Shown here piece after piece: positions 1 through 7,159 of a stretch of DNA of 64,000 nucleotides. Positions within the stretch are counted from its first letter, which is position 1. Each line of letters opens with the position of its first letter. Below the pieces are notes generated by a model, which saw only the letters and a list, made by a program, of their open reading frames with translations, ran no database searches and was not told the DNA's origin. Source of the stretch: Rhodocyclaceae bacterium (lineage in GTDB: Bacteria > Pseudomonadota > Gammaproteobacteria > Burkholderiales > Rhodocyclaceae); NCBI GenBank assembly GCA_008933825.1, contig WBUF01000001.1:95411-159410 (forward strand). The letters run 5' to 3'. Both the position numbers and the translations under genes were made by a program.

Positions 1-640
1 CCTTGAAGACCCCGGGCATGTCGGGCAGCTTGGCGGTGAAGTCGCCCTTGTTGTCGTAAACAAACAGAGCGTCGCCGCGCCTCTGGGCGGCCAGCATCAT
101 TGGCAAGATGGTTTGAGTTTTCCCGCTGCCGACACCGCCGAACACTAGAAAATGCCGAGCTTCGCGCTTGATGGAGATCGGGGGCAGGCTCGGATGGAGC
201 CGGATGCCCTCCCCCTCGTCCTCGACCTCGCGCCGGCTGGCGGCGGTGAAAGCGGACAAAGCGGCCTTGCCCTCGATGTATCTCCGACCCCTGATGTGAT
301 GGTCCGCGCCAGCAGAGGGATCGCGCTTGATGACGATCACGGCCCCAGCGGCTGCCAGGATTGAAAGGACGATACGGATCTTCTCCAGCCAGCTGACCGG
401 CGCTCCTTCAGGCTGGCGCTGCCTCCATGCAACAAATCCCGCACCAATCGGCAGCCGCTCGCCGACCAAAGGCAGCTTTGAAAAGAGGTCGGCCTTGGCC
501 ACCTCGACGCCGGCCCGCACCCCTTGGCCCTGTGCAACTCCAAGGACAGTCCAGCCAGCCAGTGTCGCAAAGACGAACATCACTACCCCTGACAGGAGTG
601 AGATGACGGCAAGCGCAGGGGTGCGGGATGGCTGATGCAT
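1..640 (-). CDS. Type IV secretion/conjugation coupling protein (TraD/VirD4-like), N-terminal part, truncated by window edge
   Basis: The frame opens at an ATG (complement 638-640) preceded by TGAGGA about 10 bases upstream. It runs off the window with no stop after 213 codons. The N-terminus has a hydrophobic segment (about residues 8-28) and a second one near residues 90-105, followed by a cytosolic part. A Walker A motif GGVGSGKT lies near residues 170-178, and a RGDALFVYDNKGDF block follows, typical of the ATPase that couples a relaxase-DNA complex to a type IV secretion channel. Two membrane segments before the P-loop match coupling-protein topology. It is the last visible gene of the leftward block of mobility genes. 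The family is clear; the exact subfamily (TraD, TraG or TrwB type) is not, because most of the ATPase lies outside the window. Confidence 0.8.
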   Translation of the reverse strand, partial: MHQPSRTPALAVISLLSGVVMFVFATLAGWTVLGVAQGQGVRAGVEVAKADLFSKLPLVGERLPIGAGFVAWRQRQPEGAPVSWLEKIRIVLSILAAAGAVIVIKRDPSAGADHHIRGRRYIEGKAALSAFTAASRREVEDEGEGIRLHPSLPPISIKREARHFLVFGGVGSGKTQTILPMMLAAQRRGDALFVYDNKGDFTAKLPDMPGVFK

Positions 641-653
641 CTGAAGTCAGTCC

Positions 654-1154
654 TCAATCCGCCCGGTGAGCCTGACGCAGTTCGTCGCGTCGGGAAGTGA
701 AACCGCTGCGGAAGGACTCGGCCGGCGATACGGACAGTCCTGCCAGGATCACATGCTCCGCCGCAGCCTCAGCTGCCTGAGCTTCGTCGCTGGAAAACAA
801 TGGGAACGGTGAAAGCTCGCCGGCCAGATATCCGTAACTGAAGGCAAGCGCCGGATCGCCGTCGAGCTGGAACTGCTCGTCGGCACGCTCCAGGGCGCGG
901 CGCAGCAGCCGCGCCAAATGGATAGCTTGATCTTGCCTGGCGCGCGAATGCTCCTCGGCCGCCTCAGGGTGGATGCCGATCGCGGCAGCCAGCACGGCCA
1001 AGACGGGACAGTTTTCGTCGAGAGTTACTTTCTTCTCACCGATTTCAACAGCCAGCCTGACGATGGCCGGGAAAACCTCCTTGGCGAAGTTGTCGTTGCT
1101 CAACGGCGGCAGCACGTCCATCTGCTGCTCGGTATGGATTTCAATCAGGCTCAT
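654..1154 (-). CDS. Hypothetical protein of the mobile element (166 aa)
   Basis: I do not recognise a family. The protein is acidic, Ala/Glu-rich and predicted soluble, mostly helical, with no signal peptide, membrane segment or cysteine motif. Its ATG overlaps the stop of the upstream ribbon-helix-helix gene by one base (TAATG), and it ends 13 bases before the coupling-protein start, so it belongs to the same leftward transcription unit. Its first residues, MSLIE, are shared with the small plus-strand gene at 1960, which may be chance. The genomic position suggests an accessory role in conjugation or in control of mobility genes; that is inference only. Confidence 0.6.
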   Translation of the reverse strand: MSLIEIHTEQQMDVLPPLSNDNFAKEVFPAIVRLAVEIGEKKVTLDENCPVLAVLAAAIGIHPEAAEEHSRARQDQAIHLARLLRRALERADEQFQLDGDPALAFSYGYLAGELSPFPLFSSDEAQAAEAAAEHVILAGLSVSPAESFRSGFTSRRDELRQAHRAD

Positions 1155-1399
1155 TAGACAGCCTCCTTCTTGGTGTTGAGTTTTTCCAGGACAGTTTTTT
1201 CGAGGTGTTTTATTTCCTCTGCGAGACTGGCGAAACCCTGCGCCAGTCGATCTGTTTCGTGCGTCTTGTTCAGGTGCTGCGAAACAGCGTCGCGGATCAC
1301 ATCCGCAATCGCACAGCCACGGCGCTCGGCTTCCAGCGCCAGGGTGTTCTTGACCTCAACCGGGAGGCGTACCGTTATTGTTTTGGTTGTCATGCTCAT
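1154..1399 (-). CDS. Ribbon-helix-helix DNA-binding protein with C-terminal coiled coil (copy 2)
   Basis: This is an 81-aa protein. Residues 5-13 (KTITVRLPV) form the expected DNA-contacting beta strand of a CopG/Arc/MetJ-type fold. The two helices lie at about residues 14-45, and a heptad-like LAEEIKHLEKTVLEKL segment suggests a coiled coil. It begins at TAATG, overlapping the preceding RHH gene by one base, so translation is probably coupled. RHH proteins next to coupling-protein genes commonly act as relaxosome accessory factors or autorepressors (MobC/TraY-like). Which role applies cannot be told from sequence alone. Confidence 0.75.
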   Translation of the reverse strand: MSMTTKTITVRLPVEVKNTLALEAERRGCAIADVIRDAVSQHLNKTHETDRLAQGFASLAEEIKHLEKTVLEKLNTKKEAV

Positions 1400-1641
1400 T
1401 ACTCAGCCTCCGCAACCAGGGAATCCAGCTTTTCAGACAAGGCCTTTTGTAATCGCTGAAACTCCTGTAGCAACTTCGCTTCCAGCGCATCCACCCTTGC
1501 GTTCTGCATCTGGGTATTCATGCTTTCTGAAAGGATCTGCCGCACGTGGTCGGCGACAGTTGCATTTTTCTTCTCCGCCTCGCCGACAATCTGATTGAAG
1601 GCAGCATCAGTAACTCGGATGGTGATTACACGTGTTCCCAT
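1399..1641 (-). CDS. Ribbon-helix-helix DNA-binding protein with C-terminal coiled coil (copy 1)
   Basis: This is an 80-aa protein and the first gene of the leftward mobility operon. The start ATG is preceded by GGGAGATTGAA, a good ribosome site. Residues 3-10 (TRVITIRV) form a beta strand, followed by two helices (AAFNQIVGEAEKK and VADHVRQILSESM) and a C-terminal coiled-coil stretch rich in Leu and Glu. It has the same architecture as the downstream 81-aa gene but low identity, so the two are diverged paralogs or obligate partners. The repeat-rich region 1642-1959 directly upstream is the natural place for its operator or for a relaxosome site. Confidence 0.75.
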   Translation of the reverse strand: MGTRVITIRVTDAAFNQIVGEAEKKNATVADHVRQILSESMNTQMQNARVDALEAKLLQEFQRLQKALSEKLDSLVAEAE

Positions 1642-1794
1642 TTCAATCTCCCGCCTGTATTCGTTGAAACCATGTATTCCTCTCTCTGCGTCGCGCTATC
1701 CACTGGAGTCCCCGGTTACACATGAATTCGATGTGTTGTATTCGGTGTAACCTCAGTAGCGGCAACATTCTTGGCAACGTTTCGACATTTGCCG

Positions 1795-1833
1795 CACACA
1801 CCCGGCTCTCGCGCAGCGGGAGTCGGGTGTGTG
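1795..1833. repeat. Large inverted repeat in the divergent spacer, candidate oriT or regulatory palindrome
   Basis: The arms are 1795-1808 and 1820-1833: 14 paired positions with one G-T pair, starting CACACACCCG, with an 11-base loop. It sits in the 318-base gene-free stretch 1642-1959, between a leftward RHH/coupling-protein operon and a rightward small gene. No T-run follows either arm, so a terminator is less likely. Transfer origins often pair a long palindrome with RHH-binding repeats next to mobility genes. I could not match a known nic consensus. Confidence 0.45.
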
Positions 1834-1877
1834 GAAGACACATTAGAGGGAGATTTGCCTCTGTGGGTCTGTTTCGT

Positions 1878-1910
1878 CCGGAATGTCCGGATTACTTTCA
1901 TGGCCGGATT
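1878..1910. repeat. Three direct copies of CCGGAWT, candidate RHH operator
   Basis: CCGGAAT occurs at 1878-1884 and CCGGATT at 1887-1893 and 1904-1910. The repeats lie between the palindrome at 1795-1833 and the start of the plus-strand gene at 1960. Short spaced direct repeats are what CopG/Arc-type proteins, encoded just to the left, commonly bind. The link is inference from position. Confidence 0.4.
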
Positions 1911-1959
1911 TCGACCAGTTAGAATTCGAGTTAAATTCACTTGAAGGGAGGGGATGCGG

Positions 1960-2229
1960 ATGAGCCTTATTGAACAGCACGGATTTCTAGCGGGGCTTTT
2001 TCACAATCCAGACGCTGTCCTCCAGCGTGCTGGCTTTTGGAAAAGCGACCAGGAACTGAAGGCGCTTGGCAGATCGTTCGTGACCGACTTTGGCGGCCAC
2101 GAAAAGGCTCAGGCACTCCTCGTGAGCTTTCTGGATGGGGTCAAAGCAAAAGCTCTCGACCGAGTTACCGCACAGGCCCAGGTACTCGAGTTCCTGGGCA
2201 TCGAAAAAGACGATTCAGGCATCTTCTAG
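1960..2229 (+). CDS. Small hypothetical protein of the mobile element (89 aa)
   Basis: No family is recognised. It is a soluble, mostly helical protein with no cysteines and no membrane segment. I chose the ATG at 1960 rather than 1954 because GGGAGG (1946-1951) is 8 bases from 1960 but only 2 from 1954. It is the only rightward gene in the element and is divergent from the RHH operon. The 331 bases after it (2230-2560) are gene-free and carry a nested hairpin (about 2290-2330) and iteron-like repeats. Confidence 0.55.
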   Translation: MSLIEQHGFLAGLFHNPDAVLQRAGFWKSDQELKALGRSFVTDFGGHEKAQALLVSFLDGVKAKALDRVTAQAQVLEFLGIEKDDSGIF

Positions 2230-2380
2230 CCTGACCCTGGCTGCCGACTTTCCCACCGCCCCGGCGCTGCGCGCCGCCTGATGGACAAGTCGCCTCCTGC
2301 GTTGCGCAGGCACGCGGGCGACTTGCCCACAGGTTCGGGCCGTGGAAAAGTCTTCGTCGAGTGAATCGGGATACCGAAAA

Positions 2381-2550
2381 CCAGTCGGAAACACGTCGCA
2401 AATGACGCTTTGCCCAACTGCCTGAAGTCGTCACGATGGTGAAATGCTGGAATCAGTTGGAAATGAGTCGAAAAAGCGGTGCAGGCAAAATCTGTTGCTA
2501 ACCGCTCTTCATCTCAACAACTGATCTCCGACTCATTTCCGACTGATTCG
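2381..2550. repeat. Iteron-like repeats beside rep (candidate replication origin region)
   Basis: Three related copies of about 25 bases are visible. Copy A at 2381-2405 begins CCAGTCGGAAACACGTCGC. Copy B at 2451-2475 begins AATCAGTTGGAAATGAGTCG. Copy C lies inverted at 2523-2548 and reads AATCAGTCGGAAATGAGTCG on the complement. B and C differ at one base over this core, and together with an inner AGCGGT/ACCGCT pair they form an imperfect palindrome of about 100 bases. They lie directly downstream of the Rep_3 gene. Repeats bound by the initiator are normal for this plasmid class. The 2230-2380 part holds a nested hairpin (AAGTCGCC ... GGCGACTT around CCTGCG/CGCAGG). Confidence 0.55.
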
Positions 2551-2560
2551 GTCGGTGGAA

Positions 2561-3358
2561 TCAAAAAGCTGAGGGGTTGGGCTCAAAACGAAATTCAAGC
2601 CCATCTTCACCTACCCACTGCCAGCTGACATCCAAGCCAACAGCAGATCGGATCGAGGAAGTGGCTGGATCCAAAACCCATCTCGCCAGATCGCTTTTTT
2701 TCTTATAGCTGACACACAGCAGATCGGAGAAGATCCCGATTGTGGTCCTCACAACTCCGGTGCCTTTGAAGCGTGCGCAAAGTTCAAAGACGCGGACCGC
2801 GTGAACGGATCTCAACCGGACCACCACGCCAAGTCTATAGGTGGTGAAATTTTTCTTGAGATCGAGCAGGTAATGCTCCAGAAGAGGTGGGCTGAAATAA
2901 AGTGTGACTCCCGCATCTTGGTATTCGGCCTTCATGTACAGCCAGCGCAAATCCACCCGCATCCCTCCGCCCTGGCCAATTTGCGTGATGGTTCTGCCCC
3001 AGAGTCGCGCTGCTGCCCGCTTCAGTTGGCTGTAGGCGTTTTTCCTGTCGATGCCAAAAAGAGTTGAAAACTCTTCGGCGGTAACGTGTAGCCCCAATTG
3101 ATCACGGGCGAAACGAGCCCGGCCGCTGGCAAGCACCCTGGAATCGAGCTTTGAGATGGCAACTAGGATCAGCCGAAGCTCATCGAGGCTGAGGGAGTAG
3201 CAGGCAGTCGCTATAAGCTCGTTGCCCTTAGTTACTTTCCTGTTGGGGGTGGTATTGGCCCCCCTATTAGGGATCGCAATGGGTGGACCAGCGACCGTAA
3301 ATTTCTCGCCGGTGACCGTAAATTCCTCGCCAAAACCGTAAATTTCTCGCCGCGACAT
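2561..3358 (-). CDS. Replication initiator protein, Rep_3 (RepA/RepB) superfamily
   Basis: This is a 265-aa protein, usual for Rep_3 initiators. After a repetitive N-terminus comes a winged-helix domain with the family blocks KGNELIATACYSLSLDELRLILVAIS (about 45-70), HVTAEEFSTLFG with KNAYSQLKRAAARLWGR (about 91-121), and SPPLLEHYLLDLKKNFTTYRL with LRSVHAVRVFELC (about 154-195). These proteins bind iterons at the plasmid origin and open it. The gene sits between two repeat sets (2381-2550 and 3294-3351), as expected of a self-binding initiator. Finding it beside a coupling protein and next to a tRNA suggests an integrated plasmid or an integrative conjugative element with its own replicon. 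The Rep family is clear; whether it is active is unknown. Confidence 0.85.
   Translation of the reverse strand: MSRREIYGFGEEFTVTGEKFTVAGPPIAIPNRGANTTPNRKVTKGNELIATACYSLSLDELRLILVAISKLDSRVLASGRARFARDQLGLHVTAEEFSTLFGIDRKNAYSQLKRAAARLWGRTITQIGQGGGMRVDLRWLYMKAEYQDAGVTLYFSPPLLEHYLLDLKKNFTTYRLGVVVRLRSVHAVRVFELCARFKGTGVVRTTIGIFSDLLCVSYKKKSDLARWVLDPATSSIRSAVGLDVSWQWVGEDGLEFRFEPNPSAF
3294..3351. repeat. Three tandem 17-base repeats inside the 5' end of rep
   Basis: Near-identical copies of ACCGTAAATTTCTCGCC lie at 3294-3310, 3315-3331 (one change) and 3335-3351, spaced 21 and 20 bases. That is about two helical turns, the usual iteron period. They encode the repeated residues EKFTV/EEFTV at the Rep N-terminus. 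They may serve as Rep binding sites for origin control or autoregulation. Confidence 0.55.
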
Positions 3359-3370
3359 CTTTTCTCCCCA

Positions 3371-3470
3371 CGTAAGCCCCTGTCACAACAGGGCTTACGA
3401 CTGTGCCCGCCTCTCTATAAACAAGAGATAAACAGGTAGGTATAAACAGGTCACCTTTCTGCGAAAGGTG
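3371..3470. promoter_or_regulatory. Rep leader: two hairpins and ATAAACA direct repeats
   Basis: Between the rep start and the HTH gene upstream lie a 12-bp imperfect hairpin (3371-3399), three ATAAACA copies (3417-3423, 3428-3434, 3442-3448) and a perfect 8-bp hairpin, CACCTTTC/GAAAGGTG (3452-3470). On the rep strand this is the promoter/leader position. The AT-rich repeats could be an opening region or further Rep sites. Confidence 0.45.
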
Positions 3471-3478
3471 ATATTTAC

Positions 3479-3685
3479 TCAGCCATTTTTCCGATCAAGT
3501 TCCTGCACCCAACCACCCCTCGCCTCCCAGTCCTCGATATCGCGCCGGCGCGCGAACCACCGCCCGCCAATGCGGATCAAAGGGACTGGAAAGCGATCGC
3601 GTGAGCGGCGCTTTTCTGCGGCTGCAGGAGAAATGCCGAGACGACGTGGCAACTGGTCAAACCTGAGGAGGTCTTGGCAGGTCAT
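3479..3685 (-). CDS. AlpA-like helix-turn-helix protein (68 aa)
   Basis: This is a small single-domain protein. LLRFDQLPRRLGISPAAAEKRR is a MerR/AlpA-type HTH, and IRIGGRWFARRRDIEDWEARGG is the wing with the typical R-x-D-I-x-x-W signature. Such proteins act as excisionase-like or transcriptional regulators on integrated elements. The ATG overlaps the stop of the upstream HTH gene by four bases (ATGA), so the two form a coupled pair just upstream of rep. No integrase is visible in the window. Confidence 0.7.
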   Translation of the reverse strand: MTCQDLLRFDQLPRRLGISPAAAEKRRSRDRFPVPLIRIGGRWFARRRDIEDWEARGGWVQELDRKNG

Positions 3686-3981
3686 GCCCCACCTCCAGCA
3701 CGACGGCGGATCTGCTCGGCCTTAGTAGGACGGCCAGGACGGCGCCGACCAGCGTCAAGGAAAGCCGCGATATCAAGAATGGGAAAGACCCTTTTCCCGC
3801 CAACCTGAATTGACCGAATCGGATATTTCCCCGCAGCGCTGGCGTTGGCTATATGTTTCCAACTACCGCCAAGGATCTCGCCAAGCTGCCGGGCATTGAG
3901 CGCGATTAGGCCAGGGAACTGCTGTTGAAGAATCTGGAGATTTGACGAGGGTGCGGATGCACCAAAGGATTGCTGTTCCAC
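3682..3981 (-). CDS. HTH DNA-binding protein with AT-hook-like tail (99 aa)
   Basis: It starts at GTG (complement 3979-3981), with GAGGC about 10 bases upstream. Residues 25-75 resemble an excisionase/HTH_17 domain (LNARQLGEILGG then IRSIQVGGKRVFPILDIAAFLD). The tail, RRRPGRPTKAEQIRRR, contains a GRP core like an AT-hook. It is the first gene of the short HTH-HTH-rep series. The likely role is regulation of the element's replication or excision; this is inference from fold and context. Confidence 0.65.
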   Translation of the reverse strand: MEQQSFGASAPSSNLQILQQQFPGLIALNARQLGEILGGSWKHIANASAAGKYPIRSIQVGGKRVFPILDIAAFLDAGRRRPGRPTKAEQIRRRAGGGA

Positions 3982-4296
3982 GATAAGAAGCCTCGAGTCG
4001 TCAACTCGGCTGGATTGCCCGCACTTGATCTGTGCAGGCAGTGCCTCTTATCTACGGTCCCTGCAGCTATTTGTGCCGGATAGGGATGTCACCGGCCTGC
4101 TGACTTGCCTTCTCGCCGTTCAGGATTGCAACCTTCCCCACTCGCCTATTCATGGGTTAGGTACCTGCTCCCCCGTGCCTCTAATGAGGCGGGTTTCTGA
4201 TGATATCGCCACTCCTGGAGATGGAGGCGCACCAGCAAGTCGAGATCATTCTACCTAGGTCAAAATGCTGTACGCAAGTTTTTTCCATCTCATTCA

Positions 4297-4316
4297 TGTG
4301 ACAAATTGTGACAAAT
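4297..4316. repeat. Tandem 10-bp repeat near the tRNA-Leu 3' end
   Basis: TGTGACAAAT occurs twice without a gap, about 65 bases from the 3' end of tRNA-Leu. The 400-base stretch 3982-4381 has no convincing gene. Besides this repeat it holds a 7-bp hairpin, AGACTTA/TAAGTCT (4359-4375), next to the tRNA. Position suggests an attachment-site arm region or tRNA-operon trailer. Confidence 0.35.
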
Positions 4317-4381
4317 TAGCCGGAAAAATACATGGAAACGGCAGGAAGGGAATGGAAGAGACTTAACGTAAGTCTTTGAAT

Positions 4382-4471
4382 TGGTGCCCGGAGCCGGAAT
4401 CGAACCGGCATGGAAGGTATGCTTCCGAGGGATTTTAAGTCCCTTGCGTCTACCAATTTCGCCATCCGGGC
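4382..4471 (-). tRNA. tRNA-Leu(TAA)
   Basis: The sequence folds as a class II tRNA. The acceptor arm is GCCCGGA/TCCGGGC, the anticodon loop holds TAA between GGGACT and AATCCC, there is a long variable arm, the T-loop is GGTTCGATTCC, and CCA is encoded. Its 3' end is the boundary of the mobile region at 1-4380; tRNA 3' ends are common integration sites. Confidence 0.95.
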
Positions 4472-4492
4472 GATGAAATGGCACAAAAGGAT

Positions 4493-4566
4493 TGGAGGCG
4501 GGGGTCGGAATCGAACCGGCGTAGACGGCTTTGCAGGCCGCTGCATAACCACTTTGCTACCCCGCC
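4493..4566 (-). tRNA. tRNA-Cys(GCA)
   Basis: This 74-base cloverleaf has acceptor GGCGGGG/CCCCGCC, anticodon GCA in CCTGCAAAGCC, T-loop GGTTCGATTCC and an encoded CCA. It is the middle gene of the three-tRNA operon. Confidence 0.95.
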
Positions 4567-4632
4567 GCGGATTGTCCGGGCTCTTTAAGCTAAAAGGGGA
4601 AAACGCCTTGGGCTGCGCTTTCCCCGAAAATC

Positions 4633-4708
4633 TGGAGCGGGAAAGGAGTCTCGAACTCCCGACCTCAACCTTGGCAAGGTTGCGCTCTACCAACTGAGCT
4701 ATTCCCGC
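4633..4708 (-). tRNA. tRNA-Gly(GCC)
   Basis: This 76-base cloverleaf has acceptor GCGGGAA/TTCCCGC, D-loop AGCTCAGTTGGTAGAGC, anticodon GCC in CCTTGCCAAGG and an encoded CCA. It is the first gene of the operon behind a near-consensus promoter. Confidence 0.95.
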
Positions 4709-4721
4709 GGAACAGGCGTGC

Positions 4722-4749
4722 ATTATAGCGACGCAACCTTCCATGTCAA
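4722..4749 (-). promoter_or_regulatory. Sigma-70 promoter of the tRNA operon
   Basis: On the complement, TTGACA (4749-4744) is followed by 16 bases and then TATAAT (4727-4722). Both hexamers are full consensus. The predicted start is a few bases before tRNA-Gly. Confidence 0.85.
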
Positions 4750-4773
4750 GCTGCTGCTGCGCAGGCCCTGCCC

Positions 4774-5343
4774 TCACACCTTGTCAACCATGTGCGGCCA
4801 TGCCATGCGCAGATAGTACGCCATCGACCAGAGGGTGAGCAGAGCTGCCAGATAAATCAGCCAGGTTCCGACGCGCTGAGGATCGAACCAGGGCAGCGGG
4901 TCATGATAAAGCAGCATCGGGATGGCGACCATCTGGCTGGCCGTTTTCACTTTTCCGAGAAAGGAAACGGCGACGCTGCGCCCGGCGCCGATTTTCGCCA
5001 TCCACTCGCGCAGCGCCGAGATGGCGATTTCACGCCCGATGATGATGAAAGCGACAATGGTATCCGCCCGGTCGATCTGCACCAGCATGATGAGGGCTGC
5101 GGCCACCATCAGCTTGTCGGCAACAGGATCGAGGAAGGCTCCGAAGGCCGAAGTCTGCTGAAGTGTGCGGGCGAGATAACCATCGAGCCAGTCGGTGATC
5201 GCCGCAACGACGAAGATTGCCGTCGCCGCCAGATTCTGCTGATGCGGGTTGAGCCAATCGTGATGCATATAGAAGACGCCGACAAAAAGCGGGATCAGAA
5301 GGATTCGGCCCCAGGTCAGGAGGTTCGGTATGTTGTAAGGCAT
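4774..5343 (-). CDS. pgsA: CDP-diacylglycerol--glycerol-3-phosphate 3-phosphatidyltransferase
   Basis: PgsA makes phosphatidylglycerophosphate, the committed step to phosphatidylglycerol and cardiolipin, in the inner membrane. The CDP-alcohol phosphotransferase signature is present as DWLDGYLARTLQQTSAFGAFLDPVADK (the D-G-x2-A-R-x8-G-x3-D-x3-D pattern). Four to five hydrophobic segments span about residues 8-185. I take the ATG giving MPYNIPNLLTWGR (189 aa), the usual length and N-terminus; upstream codons in frame overlap uvrC. It lies 17 bases after uvrC, a common pairing, and upstream of the tRNA promoter. Confidence 0.93.
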   Translation of the reverse strand: MPYNIPNLLTWGRILLIPLFVGVFYMHHDWLNPHQQNLAATAIFVVAAITDWLDGYLARTLQQTSAFGAFLDPVADKLMVAAALIMLVQIDRADTIVAFIIIGREIAISALREWMAKIGAGRSVAVSFLGKVKTASQMVAIPMLLYHDPLPWFDPQRVGTWLIYLAALLTLWSMAYYLRMAWPHMVDKV

Positions 5344-5360
5344 CACCTGATTCTTCGCGC

Positions 5361-7157
5361 TCAATGGAGATGATTGTAAATCGCTTCGGCGAGCTTGCGG
5401 CTGATGCCGTCGACGCGGCACAGATCCTCAACCGTGGCTGTACGCAGGCCCTGCAGCCCGCCGAACTGCGCCAGCAGACGCTTGCGCCGGGCCGGACCGA
5501 TGCCGGGAATATCCTCCAAGGTCGAGCGATTGCGCGTCTTTGCACGACGGGCGCGATGGCCGGCAATGGCAAAGCGATGCGCTTCATCGCGCACCAACTG
5601 GATGAGGTGCAGGGCCGGATCGCTCGCGGGCAGGTTCAGCGGTTCGTCCTTGCAAGGCAGGAAAAGCGTTTCCTGGCCTGGCTTGCGTTCCTCGCCTTTC
5701 GCCACCCCGACCGCCGGCAGATCGGCGAGGCCCAGTTCGGAGAGAACTCCCCGCGCAGCGCCCACCTGTCCCTTGCCACCGTCGATGAGGATCAGGTCCG
5801 GCCGCACGCCCTCTCCTGCCGCGACTTTCTCGTAGCGGCGTTCCAGCGCCTGGCGCATTGCGGCATAGTCGTCGCCGGGCAAGATGCCGGCGATGTTATA
5901 GCGCCGGTACTCACTTTTTTTCAGGATGCCGTCGACGCAAACCACGCAGGAGGCGACAGCAGCTTCGCCCAGAGTATGGCTGATGTCGAAGCACTCGATG
6001 CGCCGCAGCGCTTCGATCGAGCCAAGTGCCTCGCGCAGGCGATCAAGACGGCCTTCGGCGTTGGTCTTCTGCATCGATTGCGCCTCGTTGGCGTGGCGGG
6101 CATTTATTTCCGCCATTGCCAGCCAGGCGCGCTCCATCGCATGGCGCGGCCGTTGCAAGGCGACGGCATGGCCTGCCATCCCTCCCAGGATGGCCTCGCA
6201 TTCCGTGTCCATGTCGAGATTGACAAGTATGCGCGGCGGCGCCGGATGGTCGGCGTAATGCTGTTCGAGGAAGGCCGTCAGGGCTTCCTCCGGCGCGCAG
6301 TCCTGGGCATTCTGGGGAAAGTGCGCCTTGTCGCCGAGGTGTCGCCCGCCGCGCACCATGGCGTGGTTGATCACCAGCATGCCGCGCTCCGCCACGGCGG
6401 CGACGATGTCGACGTCCTCCTCGCGCGCGCTTTCGACGTACTGCCGGTGCAGCACCTTCTGCAGGGAACGGATCTGGTCGCGCAGCGCCGCCGCCTTCTC
6501 GAAATGCAGCCTGTCGGCCTCCGCCTGCATGGCCTCGGTGAGCCGCTCGATGACCTCGCCGTGGCGGCCCTTGAGGAACATCTCGGCAAGATGCACGTCG
6601 GCGGCATAGTCGGCCTCGGAGATCAGACCGACGCAGGGCGCGCTGCAGCGGCCGATCTGGTGCAGCAGGCAGGGGCGCGAGCGGTTCTGGAACACCGGGT
6701 TTTCGCAGGTGCGCAGCAGAAAGACGCGCTGCAGGAGATGGATGCTCTCGCGCACCGCCTGGACGTTCGGGAACGGCCCGAAGTAGCGCGCGCCCTTGTC
6801 GAAGGCGCCGCGATGAAAGGCAATGCGCGGGCAGGCGTCGGCCGACAGTTCGATGTAGGGATAGGACTTGTCGTCGCGGAAGAGGATGTTGAATTTCGGC
6901 GCCAGGCGCTTGATGAGGTTGTTCTCGAGGATCAGCGCCTCGGCCTCCGAACGGGTGGCGGTCACCTCGACGCTGGCCACCTGCCCGACCATGAGCCGGA
7001 TGCGCGGACTCAGGCTGGTCTTCTGGAAGTAGGTGGCGACGCGTTTCTTGAGGGCCTTGGCCTTGCCGACGTAGAGCACCTGGCCGGCGGCGTCGAGCAT
7101 GCGGTAGACCCCGGGTTCCTCGGGCAGGGAACGGATCAGGGCCTTGCTGTCGAACAT
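5361..7157 (-). CDS. uvrC: Excinuclease ABC subunit C
   Basis: UvrC makes both incisions around a lesion held by UvrB in nucleotide excision repair. The protein is 598 aa from MFDSKALIRSLPEEPG, the normal length. A GIY-YIG nuclease domain is at the N-terminus (GVYRMLDAAGQVLYVGKAKALKKRV). A UVR motif lies near residue 205, an RNase H-like C-terminal nuclease carries ECFDISHTLG and LILIDGGKGQ, and a tandem HhH end reads LEDIPGIGPARRKRLL. A longer upstream reading frame only overlaps the glycosylase gene. The start lies two bases after that gene's stop, so the two repair genes probably share a transcript. Confidence 0.95.
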   Translation of the reverse strand: MFDSKALIRSLPEEPGVYRMLDAAGQVLYVGKAKALKKRVATYFQKTSLSPRIRLMVGQVASVEVTATRSEAEALILENNLIKRLAPKFNILFRDDKSYPYIELSADACPRIAFHRGAFDKGARYFGPFPNVQAVRESIHLLQRVFLLRTCENPVFQNRSRPCLLHQIGRCSAPCVGLISEADYAADVHLAEMFLKGRHGEVIERLTEAMQAEADRLHFEKAAALRDQIRSLQKVLHRQYVESAREEDVDIVAAVAERGMLVINHAMVRGGRHLGDKAHFPQNAQDCAPEEALTAFLEQHYADHPAPPRILVNLDMDTECEAILGGMAGHAVALQRPRHAMERAWLAMAEINARHANEAQSMQKTNAEGRLDRLREALGSIEALRRIECFDISHTLGEAAVASCVVCVDGILKKSEYRRYNIAGILPGDDYAAMRQALERRYEKVAAGEGVRPDLILIDGGKGQVGAARGVLSELGLADLPAVGVAKGEERKPGQETLFLPCKDEPLNLPASDPALHLIQLVRDEAHRFAIAGHRARRAKTRNRSTLEDIPGIGPARRKRLLAQFGGLQGLRTATVEDLCRVDGISRKLAEAIYNHLH

Positions 7158-7159
7158 GG

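Noticed and set aside
1795..1833. Rho-independent terminator
   Set aside because: The stem is long but no T-run follows on either strand, and both flanking genes point away from it.
3294..3351. Short CRISPR-like array
   Set aside because: Only three repeats with 3-4 base gaps and no spacers. They fit iterons, not CRISPR.
4025..4258. A small plus-strand frame near tRNA-Leu
   Set aside because: No ribosome site, low-quality peptide, no similarity to integrases. I could not support an integrase here.
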